64,000 nucleotides of DNA from Arabidopsis thaliana (taxonomy: Eukaryota > Streptophyta > Magnoliopsida > Brassicales > Brassicaceae), in assembly GCF_000001735.4 (NCBI RefSeq), contig NC_037304.1, positions 242,501 to 306,500 on the forward strand, given 5' to 3'. Position numbers and translations under genes: made by a program. Positions 46,640 through 57,372 of the stretch are shown here, piece after piece. Within the stretch, counting starts at the first letter, position 1, and each line of letters begins with the position of its first letter. The notes under the pieces are model-generated. The model did not search any database. It saw only the letters and a program-made list of their open reading frames with translations, and was not told the origin of the DNA.

Positions 46640-47689
46640 GCTGGTAGTTGGCTGACTTGGTTGATGGCTTTATGTCATATGTGTGCCAAGTTAGGAAGGT
46701 TAGACCGACTAATTGAAAGGCTTTTTCGTTGAGAATAGTTTGAAGTTCCCTTCTTTGTAGCATTGTAAGTTATTTCCTTCTTTAGCTTATGAATTTTTTT
46801 TAGGGAAAAGAATGAGAAAAGTGACAGTGGAAGGAGGGAAAGCTCCTTATTTTACCCGTTCTAAAAGAAGCTCGATTAAGCAGGAAGACCTTTGGTCTCC
46901 TGTTCTCTAGCTTAGTCAGTTAGTGGTATCCGTCGGTCGGTTAGCAGATTTGCAGATAGAAAAGGCTAGCCAGCCTAAGCCGATCCCGAGGAAAGGGGCT
47001 ATAGGATTGCCCACGACAAGCATTGGATTTATTTTTTGATGATCTCCGACTCCTAAGTCTTCCGCGTGCCTTATTCCACCCTCAAAAAACGATTTTCGTA
47101 GTTTATCAGCCCGTCTTGCCTCACACTTCTACTTCAGGAGCTTGCCTTGAGGGTACGATGACGATCTTAGTCCGAATAACTGCTTCAGGGTGGGAATGAA
47201 TAGAAGGCCGGTGCTAAACGCCCAATGCTATTTATACGAAAAGACTGATCGAACCAATGAAGTAAGGCTTTTTAACACTACTTTCAAAGGTAGAGGCAAA
47301 AAGCCCACTTTTTAGCGACATGATAGCATGAACTCTTCCCCCGATGTAAACATTTCCTGCCTAACAGATTTGTAGACGTCCAGGAAGCTTAAGATCTTAA
47401 CAAGAAAGATATAAGGCGATGGCGTCGCCAATTGCATGAAAGAAAGGCCTTTTAGGGGAGTTGGCTCGTGTGTGGAGTGAATTCCTCTGTCCTGTGTGCG
47501 GAAGGCATATGAAGTAGTCCAGTAAGGATTCAAGTCAGGTTGTATTTGGATTTTGCAACTCGGAAATTATCATAGATTGATGATCCTTTCCTTACCCTAC
47601 TGCCTATCAACATTAAAAATATGCAAAATAGCCCTTATATAAATATAACCAACCCGATCTACGAGTGGATATTGCCTTTTTTTTCATCG
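46640..47689. other. non-coding spacer
   Basis: No gene or recognisable repeat was seen in this 1-kb stretch. Confidence 0.5.
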
Positions 47690-48110
47690 GCGATCTTTCA
47701 TAGAGTTGCCGAAGCCAGAAAATCTGCTAATGCAATCCGCAGAATTACATCAGATCAAGGTGTGGATCTATTTCGAACAAGTGATATCCAAGAAGAAGCC
47801 ATTCGTTACTTCTCCAACCTGTTTCAGTTTTCACCGGTGAACCACACTCGAGCCTCTATCTCATCCCTTCGCTCTCTTATCGACTTCATCAGATGCTCCA
47901 ACTAGATGCAAGCGAATCTTCTGCAACAGGTTAACTACGGAGGAGATTCCAAATTGTCTTTTCAGCATGCCGCTCGACAAATCCCCTGGCTCGGATGGTT
48001 TTCCAGCTGACTTTTACAGATTAACTTGGGATATTGTTGGCCCGGACTTTGTTGTTCAAACTAAAAGAAAGAACGCTAATAAAATAAAGGTCCGATCTGA
48101 TGTTTACGAT
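47690..48110 (+). mobile_element. plant LINE reverse transcriptase fragment
   Basis: The translation shows FHRVAEARKSANAIRRITSD, then EEAIRYFSNLFQ. After a stop and frame change it continues MPLDKSPGSDGFPADFYRLT and WDIVGPDFV. This is the junction between endonuclease and reverse transcriptase in plant L1-type LINEs (the DKSPGPDGF motif). It is a nuclear-derived, non-functional remnant, oriented opposite to the LINE piece at 31.7 kb. Confidence 0.8.
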
Positions 48111-48154
48111 TTGTTGTGGTTAATCTTCCCAATTGACTAAGTGCAAGTTAGAAC

Positions 48155-48575
48155 ATGGTAGCTTCTGATTCACGGCCAATGAGACTCCGCTTGCGAGCTG
48201 AACTCTTTTTGGCATCATTCGCAGTGAGAGAAGAGAGCATACGCAGTGAAGAAGGGAGTGGAGCTTATATTTCAAAGTATATTAAAGGTATTCTAAAATC
48301 AAGATTATCCCGACGTGAGCAGTCACGCTGGAATATAATAGATGATACAACTTCTATGGCTTTCTTTGAAGAATTTGCGTCTCTTAATCCAGTTTTTCAT
48401 ACTTTCTTATTTTACGGGAGGAGAGACGGAGAAGATCTTTCTTTTCACATTGTTGGGTTTTTTCGTCTATCGATACGGGGTTACATATTCTTTTTATGGG
48501 AAAGCTTTTAGCTACCGAAAAGGATCCGAGCAAGCTCATCTTCTAGAATCAAATCACATCGAAGAAAGGTAGCAC
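48155..48575 (+). other. unrecognised overlapping reading frames
   Basis: Two plus-strand frames overlap, one encoding SRREQSRWNIIDDTTSMAFF and the other LFTLLGFFVYRYGVTYSFYG. They suggest one older coding sequence with a frame shift or a fragment of a gene I cannot name. A further open segment at about 48600-48795 (SLCASNDRVSIFWLTDS and on) follows. This block lies just upstream of ccmFN2, but its sequence is not CcmF. Confidence 0.3.
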
Positions 48576-49079
48576 TGGAAGGGCAGAGTACTCAATTTTT
48601 TTATCTTTGTGCAAGTAATGATCGTGTCAGCATCTTTTGGTTAACTGATTCAGTTACCGATCAATCTGGCCCTAGGTTCCCTAGCTCCAACGCGGAAGGA
48701 CTCTCATTTCGTCCAGATCTTTGCTTTGCGGCATCTCCAACTGTAAGCTCTGATGGACCAACACTTATGCATGCGATTTCAAGTCTTCATAAATGAGAAA
48801 GTTCGAGTCATTACACAAGCAAAGGATAGCTATAACGAGAAAAAGGTATTTTATTTTGCTAATCCCAAGGGGAATGTGAAATGTGGAATGAATCAGGAAA
48901 TAGCCCTTTGATTTATCAAAAATACAGAAGTAGTAGTCTTCCCGGGTCTCACTGTTCGGATAACTTTCCTTTTAATCCTACTGCATAGGCAAGATCTCAT
49001 CCTTCGGCGAATCATGTGGGGCTCAGAAGAGTGCTCCCTACGACGGTAAATCGGGGCAAAAGACCCTTTCTTCGACGAC

Positions 49080-49691
49080 GTGGACACGGGGAGGGAGCAG
49101 GCGAAGCGTGTCGTTCGTAATGGAAAGAAAGAGACCACTACTTCGCCTCTTTGTTGGACCGCCGGCGCGAACACAGTGGTCTCTGATCAGGACCAGGAAC
49201 CAATTCGAATTTGGATCTTGACATGTTGGTGGTTTTTAACCGTAGGCATCTTGCCAGGAAGTTGGTGGGCTTATCATGAATTAGGTCGGGGTGGCTGGTG
49301 GTTTCGGGATCCCGTAGAAAATGCTTCTTTTATGCCTCGGGTATTAGCCACAGCTCGTATTCATTCTGTAATTTTACCCCTTCTTCATTCTTGGACCTCG
49401 TTTCTTAATATTGTGACTTTTCCATGCTGTGTCTCAGGAACCTTTTCAATACGGTCCGGATTGCTAGCTCCCGTTCATAGTTTTGCTACAGATGATACAC
49501 GAGGAATCTTTTTATGGTGGTTCTTCCTTCTAATGACCGGCATATCTATGATTCTTTTCTACCAGATGAAGCAGCAGGCATCGGTCCGTAGAACGTATAA
49601 AAAAGAGATGGTTGTGGCGCGAAGTACTCTTGTGCATCTACGTCACTCGGCTCGCGCGCAACCCCGCCCCGTTATGTTATGGAAGAATTGA
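49080..49691 (+). CDS. ccmFN2: cytochrome c maturation protein CcmFN2
   Basis: This is the C-terminal part of the split CcmF-N subunit, an inner-membrane haem lyase component of the Ccm system. It is 203 residues, the Brassicaceae ccmFN2 length. The tryptophan-rich WWD haem-handling motif lies at about 62-88, but the genome encodes Arg at 70, 76 and 87 (CGG), where C-to-U editing would give Trp. The end is [13 protein letters not shown]. There is no ATG: the conserved start position is GTG, with a stop 33 bp upstream. The ACG two codons later could become AUG by editing. Homology to unsplit CcmFN continues a few codons upstream of the GTG. The N-terminal gene ccmFN1 is not in this window. Confidence 0.92.
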   Translation: MDTGREQAKRVVRNGKKETTTSPLCWTAGANTVVSDQDQEPIRIWILTCWWFLTVGILPGSWWAYHELGRGGWWFRDPVENASFMPRVLATARIHSVILPLLHSWTSFLNIVTFPCCVSGTFSIRSGLLAPVHSFATDDTRGIFLWWFFLLMTGISMILFYQMKQQASVRRTYKKEMVVARSTLVHLRHSARAQPRPVMLWKN

Positions 49692-50540
49692 ACTTCTTGC
49701 TGGGCTGGTTATTCAGAGCCAGCAATTGGCTGCCGGATTTCGTCCTGCAATGAGGCAGATCGCTTCGGGGGGTCACTGTGGCGTGGCTGAATGTAGAGCA
49801 GTCCGCCCCTACAGCGTTTGATCAGTAGATTATTTAGAACTTCGGAAGATGGTCAAGGTACGAAGTGACAAGCCACTGCGCTAGATGCGCATGTGGTCGT
49901 AGTAGTCGGCTCGTCGCTACTTTTATCCAAAGAATAAGGCCTACAAGCTCTCTGTTTGGAGACAGAACAACGTTATAAGTTCTGAGTCGTATGAAAACTA
50001 GCGGTTTGGGGGAAATAGCGATTTATCAATAACATAGAATAAACAAGCTTGCTTGGCAGACTGGAAGATAAAGGCAAGCAGCAACATAGAGTACCTTGAC
50101 CTGCTCGCTGGGGACATAAGGATTGACATGTGCCGAGACAGCTGTCCCGCGGATTAAGGAATCCGCAAAGGCTAATGCCATAAGACGAGCAAGACTAAAG
50201 AAAGAGAAGATCGGTCCTCGTCCACTCGGAAAGCTTTTTCTCATCATAGGGGGACGGAGACGGTTAGTCAGCATTCCACTACCAACGAGCAGCAAACTCC
50301 TTGCGACTCTAATTGAGAAAAACCCAACAACGGCCACCCTCCCTAGGTGTAAGATAATAGGGCTTGATGCCTAGCGGCTTCCTTTTACGGGTTGTCCGAT
50401 CTCACAGGTTTACACCTTTTAGGAATGAATGTTCCACGAGTCGTTATGCTTTGATTGTCGTCTTTCGAATGAAGGATTTGTCTAGCTAATAAACATCATC
50501 CTTCAGTCCGCGCCGGCATTCCAGAACGAATTCTTATCGC
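49692..50540. other. non-coding spacer
   Basis: A 103-codon minus-strand frame at 50026-50337 (MAVVGFFSIRVARSLLLVGS and on) and an overlapping plus-strand frame at 50123-50374 are open but unrecognised. Confidence 0.45.
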
Positions 50541-50812
50541 TTAGCACAAGCGCTAACCCTGACAAGGCCCTACATCGCATATGCAGTTGGAGTGGTTAGT
50601 CGATTCATGCAAAATCCAAAGAAACCTCACTTTCGACGAATATTGAGGTACATGAAAGGAAGACTTGACTATGGTCTTCTGTATAAGAAAGGAGAACAGT
50701 GTAAGATAGTTGGCTATTGTGACGCCGACTATGCTGGTGATCACGACACGCGTCGATCAACAACTGGAAACGTGTTCAGGCTTGGTTTAGGAGCAGTTTG
50801 TCTTTGAAAAGT
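50541..50812 (+). mobile_element. Ty1/copia RNase H fossil
   Basis: The translation shows [40 protein letters not shown] and [19 protein letters not shown]. This is the end of the reverse transcriptase and the RNase H domain of a copia element. It is well preserved for its length but partial, with no LTR recognised, so it is probably younger than the other copia pieces here. Confidence 0.85.
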
Positions 50813-51976
50813 AAGCGGTGTTTTAGCCGTAACCCTTGTTGGAAGAGAATACCACGTAGGAGTTTTCACTCCCCTGCTCATCTATCTTCATTCCAAAGGC
50901 GAACATTTCAATTGAGTGACTGTAACTGCTATCTATAGTTTACAGTCAGTAGTTCTTAACCAACCGCCCAGCTTTATAAAGCTTTAAGAGGGAATAGGGA
51001 GTAAGGGGGACCTTCGCTTCATTATCAAATTGACCTGGACCCTCTTTCTTCTCCTGCTGCAGATTTTGCCCTGCGCGGATTCTGGAGCTTCTTCTTTAGT
51101 CTAGGATTTCAAATAATAATCAAATCAAAAGAAGCGGCTGGGCGAGAACAAGAAGCGGTCGTCGTACGCCGGCCGGTAGCTCTACTAAGCGAAGAACCGC
51201 TCGCTGCCTTTTCTTCGCGAATAACCATGTGGAGTGGAGGTAGCCTAGGAGAAGAGAAGCAAGCTACCCTTCGCCTACCTCCCATCTATAAGCGGCAATG
51301 GTAAGAGCTGGTAAGCATGGTAACTGTATCGGCTAAGGGGTCGGCGCTCCGCGTTCTATCTAGGTTCCGCTCTGACCTTTCCCCACCTCACATAGAAGAA
51401 GGGGAAGCCCTTCAATAGAAGAACCCGTGTGAGTGGGAGGATTGAATCATTCATTCATCGGATACGTCTTTTCCCGTGATCCATTTCATGTCAACTCTAA
51501 TTAGTTATCAAAAGGCCTACCTTACAAAGGGAAACGGCCGCATCGGCCCGCTTCGTCACCGTCGGTTCCCGCAACCAAGCCTTTCTCTTATTCTTTCTTT
51601 CAGAAGGGCTTGCGGTTCATTACACCAAAGGCTTTCAGTGAACTATTGAAGCTATCGAGAGAGTACCAAATGCTGACGGTGACGAAGGTTACCGACTTTC
51701 GGTGGACGCGGAGCCAACGAGTTCAGTCGAAGAGCGTAACGAGTCTAAGGTTACAGAAGCGTTCGCCAACTTTGATAGGTATAGCATTGCGAGCAAATAG
51801 AGAGCAGAGAGCTTACCCTTTCTTTCTATGAGAGTCGCGAGCTTGTTGTAGTCGGTCCTAAAGAACCTTGCTGCTTACTTGCTATATTCCCGCGTTCTTG
51901 CACGGCTCGCGCGCAACCCCGCCCTGCTTCTCCCTTCCCCCTCCCCCCCCTTACCGTCCAAAACTCAGAGGCCGTA
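50813..51976. other. non-coding spacer
   Basis: This spacer holds TTCGTCACCGTC (about 51549) and its reverse complement GACGGTGACGAA (about 51675), an inverted pair 12 bp long. No gene is supported. Confidence 0.45.
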
Positions 51977-52048
51977 TGGAGTATAGCCAAGTGGTAAGGC
52001 ACCGGTTTTTGGTACCGGCATGCAAAGGTTCGAATCCTTTTACTCCAG
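51977..52048 (+). tRNA. trnQ-UUG: tRNA-Gln (UUG)
   Basis: This is a 72-nt native-type mitochondrial tRNA. The acceptor TGGAGTA pairs with TACTCCA, the anticodon loop TTTTGGT carries TTG, and the T-loop is TTCGAAT. It matches plant mitochondrial trnQ closely. Confidence 0.94.
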
Positions 52049-53040
52049 ATTATGAACACCCGATCGGATCTGTCAAGAACGAGCTGACGACGGAAGCTCT
52101 CATTAATTAGTTGATGAGGGGAAGCGACTGACAGCAGTCCCTGAGCTAAGCCTTGGAAATCTTAATGCCATAATGCCTTTAAAATCCTCCTAGCCATTAT
52201 CCTACTGCAATAATTCTTGCTAAGAAGAACGCCCATGTTGTGGCAATTCCACCCATTAATAGTAATGGAACTCTGTGCAAAGTTTCCTCCAGTAATATGA
52301 GTTACCACCCCTTGATCACTTATACTACCCCTCACACTGATCGTACTTCCGGCAAACATAACTAGTTCTTCGAGTAAGATTGGGTTGAAGCGGAAGGATA
52401 TTCGCTTTATTAGCTAAGGCTGATTGAATTGCTAACTGAACTTAACTAGTCTAATTCCATTATTCTGACCCTGCAGGCTTTGATCTTTTTTATTCTCATC
52501 GAAATCGGAAGATTTGAAAGCGGAAAGAAGATTCTAGCCTTCCTTCCATATTAAAAGATCAAGGAAGACGAGCAAGAAAACGGATGCGCGTTAGCGCAAC
52601 GGCTTTCGCTAACGTTGTTCAATCCGTTGCTTGTTCCCTTGACCTTTCATTCACACTCTGATTGACGCTACCCGGTCCACTCAAAGCTTGAAGGATGAAG
52701 AGGCCGACCTCTGTTTTTGAACAAGTTGGTCAAGGTTCGTTATCTTAAGCATTCCTGTTGGAACGACTAGCTGGAAAGGCACTAACGCTTTGCCGAGTTA
52801 TGATAGGGGGATGAGGAGAACAGACAGAGATGGTCATACAGACTTCTTTATCAGACCGACTGCTGATCGCCTTCAAACGACTCTTCCAGTCGCTGACCTA
52901 CCTCGAGGAGTGACTCTTTATATGGTGTTTAGCTGAGGGAAAGAAGGTGTTATGGCCTGCCCGAGAAGGAGATTAAGGCTCTTTTTATGGCAGTGGAGAA
53001 GTGGATGAGGATGAAGTGTTCTCACTATGGTGATTCGGTG
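52049..53040. other. non-coding spacer
   Basis: A hairpin CGTTAGCG (52589-52596) with CGCTAACG (52607-52614) lies here. A 65-codon minus-strand frame at 52162-52359 is unrecognised. Confidence 0.45.
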
Positions 53041-53245
53041 AAGAGGGCGTTAAGCCTAGTGAATTCTTGTTGAGATTTGGTAGACCTTGCGAATGTAGCT
53101 ACTTCTGACTATGTTCCCCCTCCTAATCCTTCTACCACTACTGAGCATAAAACTCTATCTGTATGTGAGGATGAGTACACTAAATTCCTTCAGTATCAAG
53201 CAGCAAGTAATCTGTTCCTACTGCATCGCCCTACCTTTCTAGGGC
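53041..53245 (+). mobile_element. Ty1/copia gag-end fossil
   Basis: The segment runs from a knuckle-like region to VPPPNPSTTTEHKTLSVCED and EYTKFLQYQAAS. This resembles the end of gag before the protease in plant copia elements. It is short, diverged and broken. Confidence 0.55.
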
Positions 53246-54560
53246 CTTGAGTTGGGATACGGTTCTAGTTCCAAACCCCTCTATTCATTCGTTTGTAGCC
53301 GTGGGTCACATTCATTCCTGCTGTTTGTCGGTAGTCTTCTCGGTTTATCCTATGTAATAAGAGGTAAAAGTAGTAGGAGCGAGACCGTTGTAGCTAGAGC
53401 AGTCAATCCCTTTATCGATAAAGTGGTAATGAAGGGTCTGTAGTAAGCAAACCCAGTAGCTGCTCTTAGTAAGACCAGTCACAGGGATATATAAAACCAG
53501 AGAAAGGCTGACTTCTATTTCAACTGAAACAGGCTTGGCTGGAAGATCTTTTATTAAGTCAGACTGGCTAGAAGCGCTATAGACTGACCGTTAGAAGTCA
53601 TTGATAGGGATGTTGAACACTATCAATTACTTCTCTTTAGTACCGGTATAACATCGACTACTAAAAGTAGAAGGGAAGAAAGGTTATCCAGCCACTTCTT
53701 TTGGTCCGGGATAGGAGGCTTGTTGAATCAGACGAAATAGGACATCGGTGCCGGTACTCGATTCGAAGCATGGCTGGACGCCGCACTCCTGGCACCTAAA
53801 GGTGCTTTTTTCGCGTACTCTTTTTTTGTGATTTCCCGGTAGGGAGGGATGTTTTTAGTACAGATCTTTTAAGCGAACCACTAGAAGGAGTCTTTGATTG
53901 AGGATCATCTGAGATGGATGAGCCATCTCCTTTCCATTGCCAGTCAAGCCTGCCATTCAACAAGCCCTGTTGTGGTCATCAGACTTTATTATAAAATAAG
54001 TAACGGAAAATAATCCATTGCTCCGTTGACTCTTTCAAGCAAGGGCTTCCTTGTCTCAGAGGCCCCTTCAACCGGCTTCAAAACTCGCTATTCTGCTGAC
54101 GATTTTAGCCTTTATATATCACCCCGAATGGAGTACTCAAGTTGAACCGGGCGGACCTTTGGAAGGGTCTGTTCGAGAACTTCACAACTTCACTCTAGGG
54201 CCAACCTCGAAGGGTTTCCTCTCTTTATGAAATAGAACAGCAGCCAACCACCGAGGTTCCTCACTAGATATATAGGACTGGTACCTTCGGTCTCTTGCGA
54301 CACTCCGAGCAATGTTGCCGCTCTGTTCGCTTCTTTTTCAATGACGGTAACAGACCAACCTTCAATGGCAGATAATTATCAATTTGACTTAGGAGGTTCC
54401 GATGCAAAGGCCACACCTGTGGTTGATTGCCTCCGCCACCTCTCTACAGTCAGTTTAAAATTCCACTCTCACCTGTTGGTGCTTAAACTTTCAGCAGCCC
54501 AAAAAACACTCAAAAGCTCCGCTTCGAAAGCAGTTGTTGTTGGCATAAAGGCTCTTCGTC
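53246..54560. other. non-coding spacer
   Basis: The open frames at 53252-53443 and 54341-54592 are unrecognised. The latter ends where the ARF17 homology begins in another frame. Confidence 0.45.
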
Positions 54561-54563
54561 AAG

Positions 54564-55320
54564 TCGAACCACACCGAGGAGGCACTTGTTAACCACCGGA
54601 TGGAGCAAGTTCGTGAACAATAAGAAGCTAATCGCTGGTGATTCTGTTGTATTTATGAGGAAATCGGCTGATGAGATGTTTATTGGTGTAAGGCGAGCAC
54701 CAATCTCTAGTAACGTCGGAGGAACAAGCTTCTACGGCGGAGATGAGTACTGTAGTTATTATCAGAGCAATGGAGGCGTTGCTAAGGAAGACGACGGAAG
54801 TGCGAAGAAGGGGTTTAGGAGGACTGGGAAAGGGAAATTGACGGCTGAAGCTGTCTCTGAGGCGATTAATAGAGCAGCTCAGGGTTTGCCGTTTGAGGTG
54901 GTTTATTATCCTACGGCTGGATGGTCGGACTTTGTGGTGAAGGCAGAAGATGTTGAGGCTTCCATGGCTATATTCTGGACTCCTGGTACTAGAGTGAAGA
55001 TGGCCATGGAGACTGAGGACTCTTCGCGGATTACTTGGTTTCAGGGGATTGTCTTCTATACATATCAGGAAACTGGTCCATGGCGTGGATCTCCTTGGAA
55101 ACAGCTTCAGGTATAAGATCCCCTTCACTATTCCCTTAATATTCCTCTGATGTTGAGCTGATGGGAAAATATATAAATCTGGTTATTCGAATGCTAATTT
55201 GGGTTTGGAATGTGAGGTTCCAGTTGTGTCAAGTTTGGATTGCTGTGTTGGGGGGATTCGTGGTTTGAAATCGAAATATGTTGATTGGAAGCAGTATTAG
55301 TTAGTTCATTTTCAAATGAA
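54564..55320 (+). pseudogene. nuclear ARF17-derived fragment with ORF
   Basis: From TPRRHLLTTGWSKFVNNKKL onward the translation matches plant auxin response factor 17: the end of the B3 DNA-binding domain, then RRTGKGKLTAEAVSEAI and the ARF-domain part QGLPFEVVYYPTAGWSDFVV, continuing to FWTPGTRVKMAMETEDSSRI and RGSPWKQLQ. The exon ends at CAG followed by GTATAA, a spliceosomal 5' splice site. The ORF takes its last Val and stop (55116) from the old intron. The first in-frame ATG is at 54655, giving 153 residues. Such an ARF17 piece (orf164 in Arabidopsis) is known from Brassicaceae mitochondria. The transfer was DNA-level because intron sequence came along. Nuclear function is lost; mitochondrial function is unknown. 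Confidence 0.85.
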
Positions 55321-55552
55321 TGCCATATCCCTTAGTTTTGTTGTTTGAGATTCATCTTCAACAAAGATACATTGGAAAAAGAAGTCGGAAGATCTTGGTC
55401 TTAGTATTGTTTGTGTTGCACTCAGATACAGTAAATCGCTACAATCTCTCTTCTCTCTTCTCCTATCCCTCCGCTTGCTTCCGTTTTCAATCTCTCCTTT
55501 CTCTCAGACATTACGGTCTCTTTCTCTCTCTCTCTTTCTGAGCGGTGATCAT

Positions 55553-55925
55553 GCTCTGTACATTCTAGTATATGTTGATGATCTTAGAATCACATGGTCC
55601 AATCCTCTTCATATTGATGACATAGTATGCATCAAAAATGCCATCTTTTCTATAAAGTATCTGGCTCAATCTTGGTCAAAAAGTGAGTAGAACTTCTGCT
55701 TCTATCTTTCTCAAAACATTACTGATCTATTGGTCAAGGCTGGCATGGAAATAACCTCTCCCTTCTCCCATAGTCACTTCTGGGTCCTCTTTGTCTGCTC
55801 TGCTGTTGTAAGTTCCACTTTGCTGCTAATCCTCATCTCTATCGTAGCTAGAGCATTCTTGGTGGTTGCTAGCATAACCAGACCTGACATAGCTTACTCA
55901 GTGAACTTTCACAATTTCTGATGAG
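55553..55925 (+). mobile_element. Ty1/copia reverse transcriptase fossil
   Basis: The YVDD-motif segment ALYILVYVDDLRITW is followed by later RT-like pieces and RPDIAYSVNFHNF. These are the catalytic centre and end of the copia reverse transcriptase. The piece is partial and broken. A CT-rich tract precedes it at about 55490-55535. Confidence 0.75.
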
Positions 55926-56400
55926 ACCTTAGATAGAAAAGAAGGTTTAGATTAAAGTTTCTATTCCTTCCTATTAAACGCTTTCAAAAGATTGTTGAGA
56001 TATCTTCTCTGAATTGTCTGCACTTGACACCTTCCTCTCAACTTGCTCTTGTTTTAGTGATGCTGATTGGCCTTCGTGGGAATTTATAGATCACTCTCAG
56101 GATATTGGCTTTTTCTTGGGAGATCCTACGGGAAAAGAAGGAAAGAAGTCAAAATAAGAGAGTAAGAGCCTAGGTTAGAAGTCAGTTTCAGTTCTCTTAG
56201 GTCTCTTTCCACATATACAAACTGAGAGTTCAGTCTCATATAGCATGAGGGGACATGGCTTGGTAATCGATTCAAATTGGACATAGATAATCTTTCAATT
56301 TCTCATATTATATATGATAATATAGGCGTGGAAAATTTATTGGGGTTATAAAAAAAAAAAGAATCCTCGTCTTTACAGTCTTATCAATTGTGATAAGAAA
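55926..56400. other. spacer before trnW
   Basis: This A/T-rich spacer has no gene. The bases adjoining trnW may include plastid flank carried with the tRNA gene, but I cannot confirm this. Confidence 0.45.
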
Positions 56401-56474
56401 GCGCTCTTAGTTCAGTTCGGTAGAACGTGGGTCTCCAAAACCCAATGTCGTAGGTTCAAATCCTACAGAGCGTG
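56401..56474 (+). tRNA. trnW-CCA: tRNA-Trp (CCA), chloroplast-derived
   Basis: This is a 74-nt cloverleaf. The acceptor GCGCTCT pairs with AGAGCGT apart from a wobble, the anticodon loop TCTCCAAAA region carries CCA, and the T-loop is TTCAAAT. It differs from plastid trnW at about one base (CCCAATG against CCCGATG), so it is the usual chloroplast-derived mitochondrial copy. Confidence 0.94.
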
Positions 56475-56597
56475 ATTCCGTTGCTCTTGTTAGGTCGAAA
56501 ATTAGACTGAACTCAAATAATTGAACAGTAATCTGAATTTGATCTCTCGCCAGAATTGATTTAACCAATAGACATATATATTATCTTTCTTACTTCT

Positions 56598-56739
56598 GAC
56601 CAGTGGTGCTCTATACATATTGGTGAATTTAGATATGAAAATGAAATCTCCTTTATTTAGAGGACCACTGGTCAACAGTTCCACAGAAAATCCAATTCAT
56701 ATCCTAACGCGAGAGAAATTGAGACATCAGACCAGTGGT
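56598..56739 (+). repeat. GACCAGTGGT repeats around the orf245 start
   Basis: GACCAGTGGT lies at 56598-56607 and 56730-56739, and its reverse complement ACCACTGGTC lies at 56664-56673. The first and second can form a 10-bp hairpin enclosing the ATG at 56635. The second and third can form an alternative hairpin that would leave the ATG free. Confidence 0.7.
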
Positions 56740-57372
56740 ACAAACTCAACAGAGAAAGTAATACTACCTAATATACTTCATAGTTATATCAAAAACCTAA
56801 ACTTAGATTTCACATCACCATATGGATCAACTGGTAATAATGAAGTATTAAGCATACTTCGTAGTAGGTTTAAACAAAGCATTTTCCCATCATCTGGATT
56901 AAAGTGTTTGGATACTACTGGTGATTTTCTCATCAAAAATGTTTTACATAAAAGATATGAAAGTGTTCAGAAGAATATCTCAAATGGATTATCATCCTCC
57001 ATAAATTCTCGCACTGCAGTCTTCTTTTGTATACTGTTCAGTATAACAGTGTTAATGGAAATAGCTCCTGGACCTCTTTTGAAGAAACCTTCATTATTAT
57101 TTTCAGATAATTTACCAAATGTATTGCAATATACACGAGATGTGTATGTGAATCATGTTTGTATAATACACAAAAGTTTAAGTCCATGTGAGTGCGAGGA
57201 GCCTCTCAATCGAATTATTAGAGATATGTTTCCGCAAACCACTTTTGACCCACTTGAACTACAGAAACCTTCACCCAGTAAAGTGAAAACTATAACCTAC
57301 ATGCTTGGTACTATTCTTCTTGTAATTACATTAATGGATAAGACTGGATACACTCAATTAGTTAAAATGTAG
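56635..57372 (+). CDS. orphan AT-rich ORF, two predicted membrane spans (orf245)
   Basis: From the first ATG the product is 245 residues. An in-frame TTG lies 15 bp upstream. The N-terminal half is polar and includes VILPNILHSYIKNLNLDF. A hydrophobic segment TAVFFCILFSITVLMEI lies in the middle and another, ITYMLGTILLVITLM, near the C-terminus, with CECEEPLNRIIRDMFPQ between them. I recognise no family. Composition is clearly more AT-rich than the neighbouring mitochondrial genes, and third positions favour A/T, suggesting a foreign source such as a mitochondrial linear plasmid or transferred DNA. The ten-base word GACCAGTGGT occurs three times around the start, once inverted. The ORF is long and uninterrupted in AT-rich sequence, which argues against chance. 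Confidence 0.6.
   Translation: MKMKSPLFRGPLVNSSTENPIHILTREKLRHQTSGTNSTEKVILPNILHSYIKNLNLDFTSPYGSTGNNEVLSILRSRFKQSIFPSSGLKCLDTTGDFLIKNVLHKRYESVQKNISNGLSSSINSRTAVFFCILFSITVLMEIAPGPLLKKPSLLFSDNLPNVLQYTRDVYVNHVCIIHKSLSPCECEEPLNRIIRDMFPQTTFDPLELQKPSPSKVKTITYMLGTILLVITLMDKTGYTQLVKM

Noticed and set aside
54628-55128. A 166-codon minus-strand frame
   Set aside because: It is antisense to the ARF17-derived exon, whose plus-strand translation matches a known protein.
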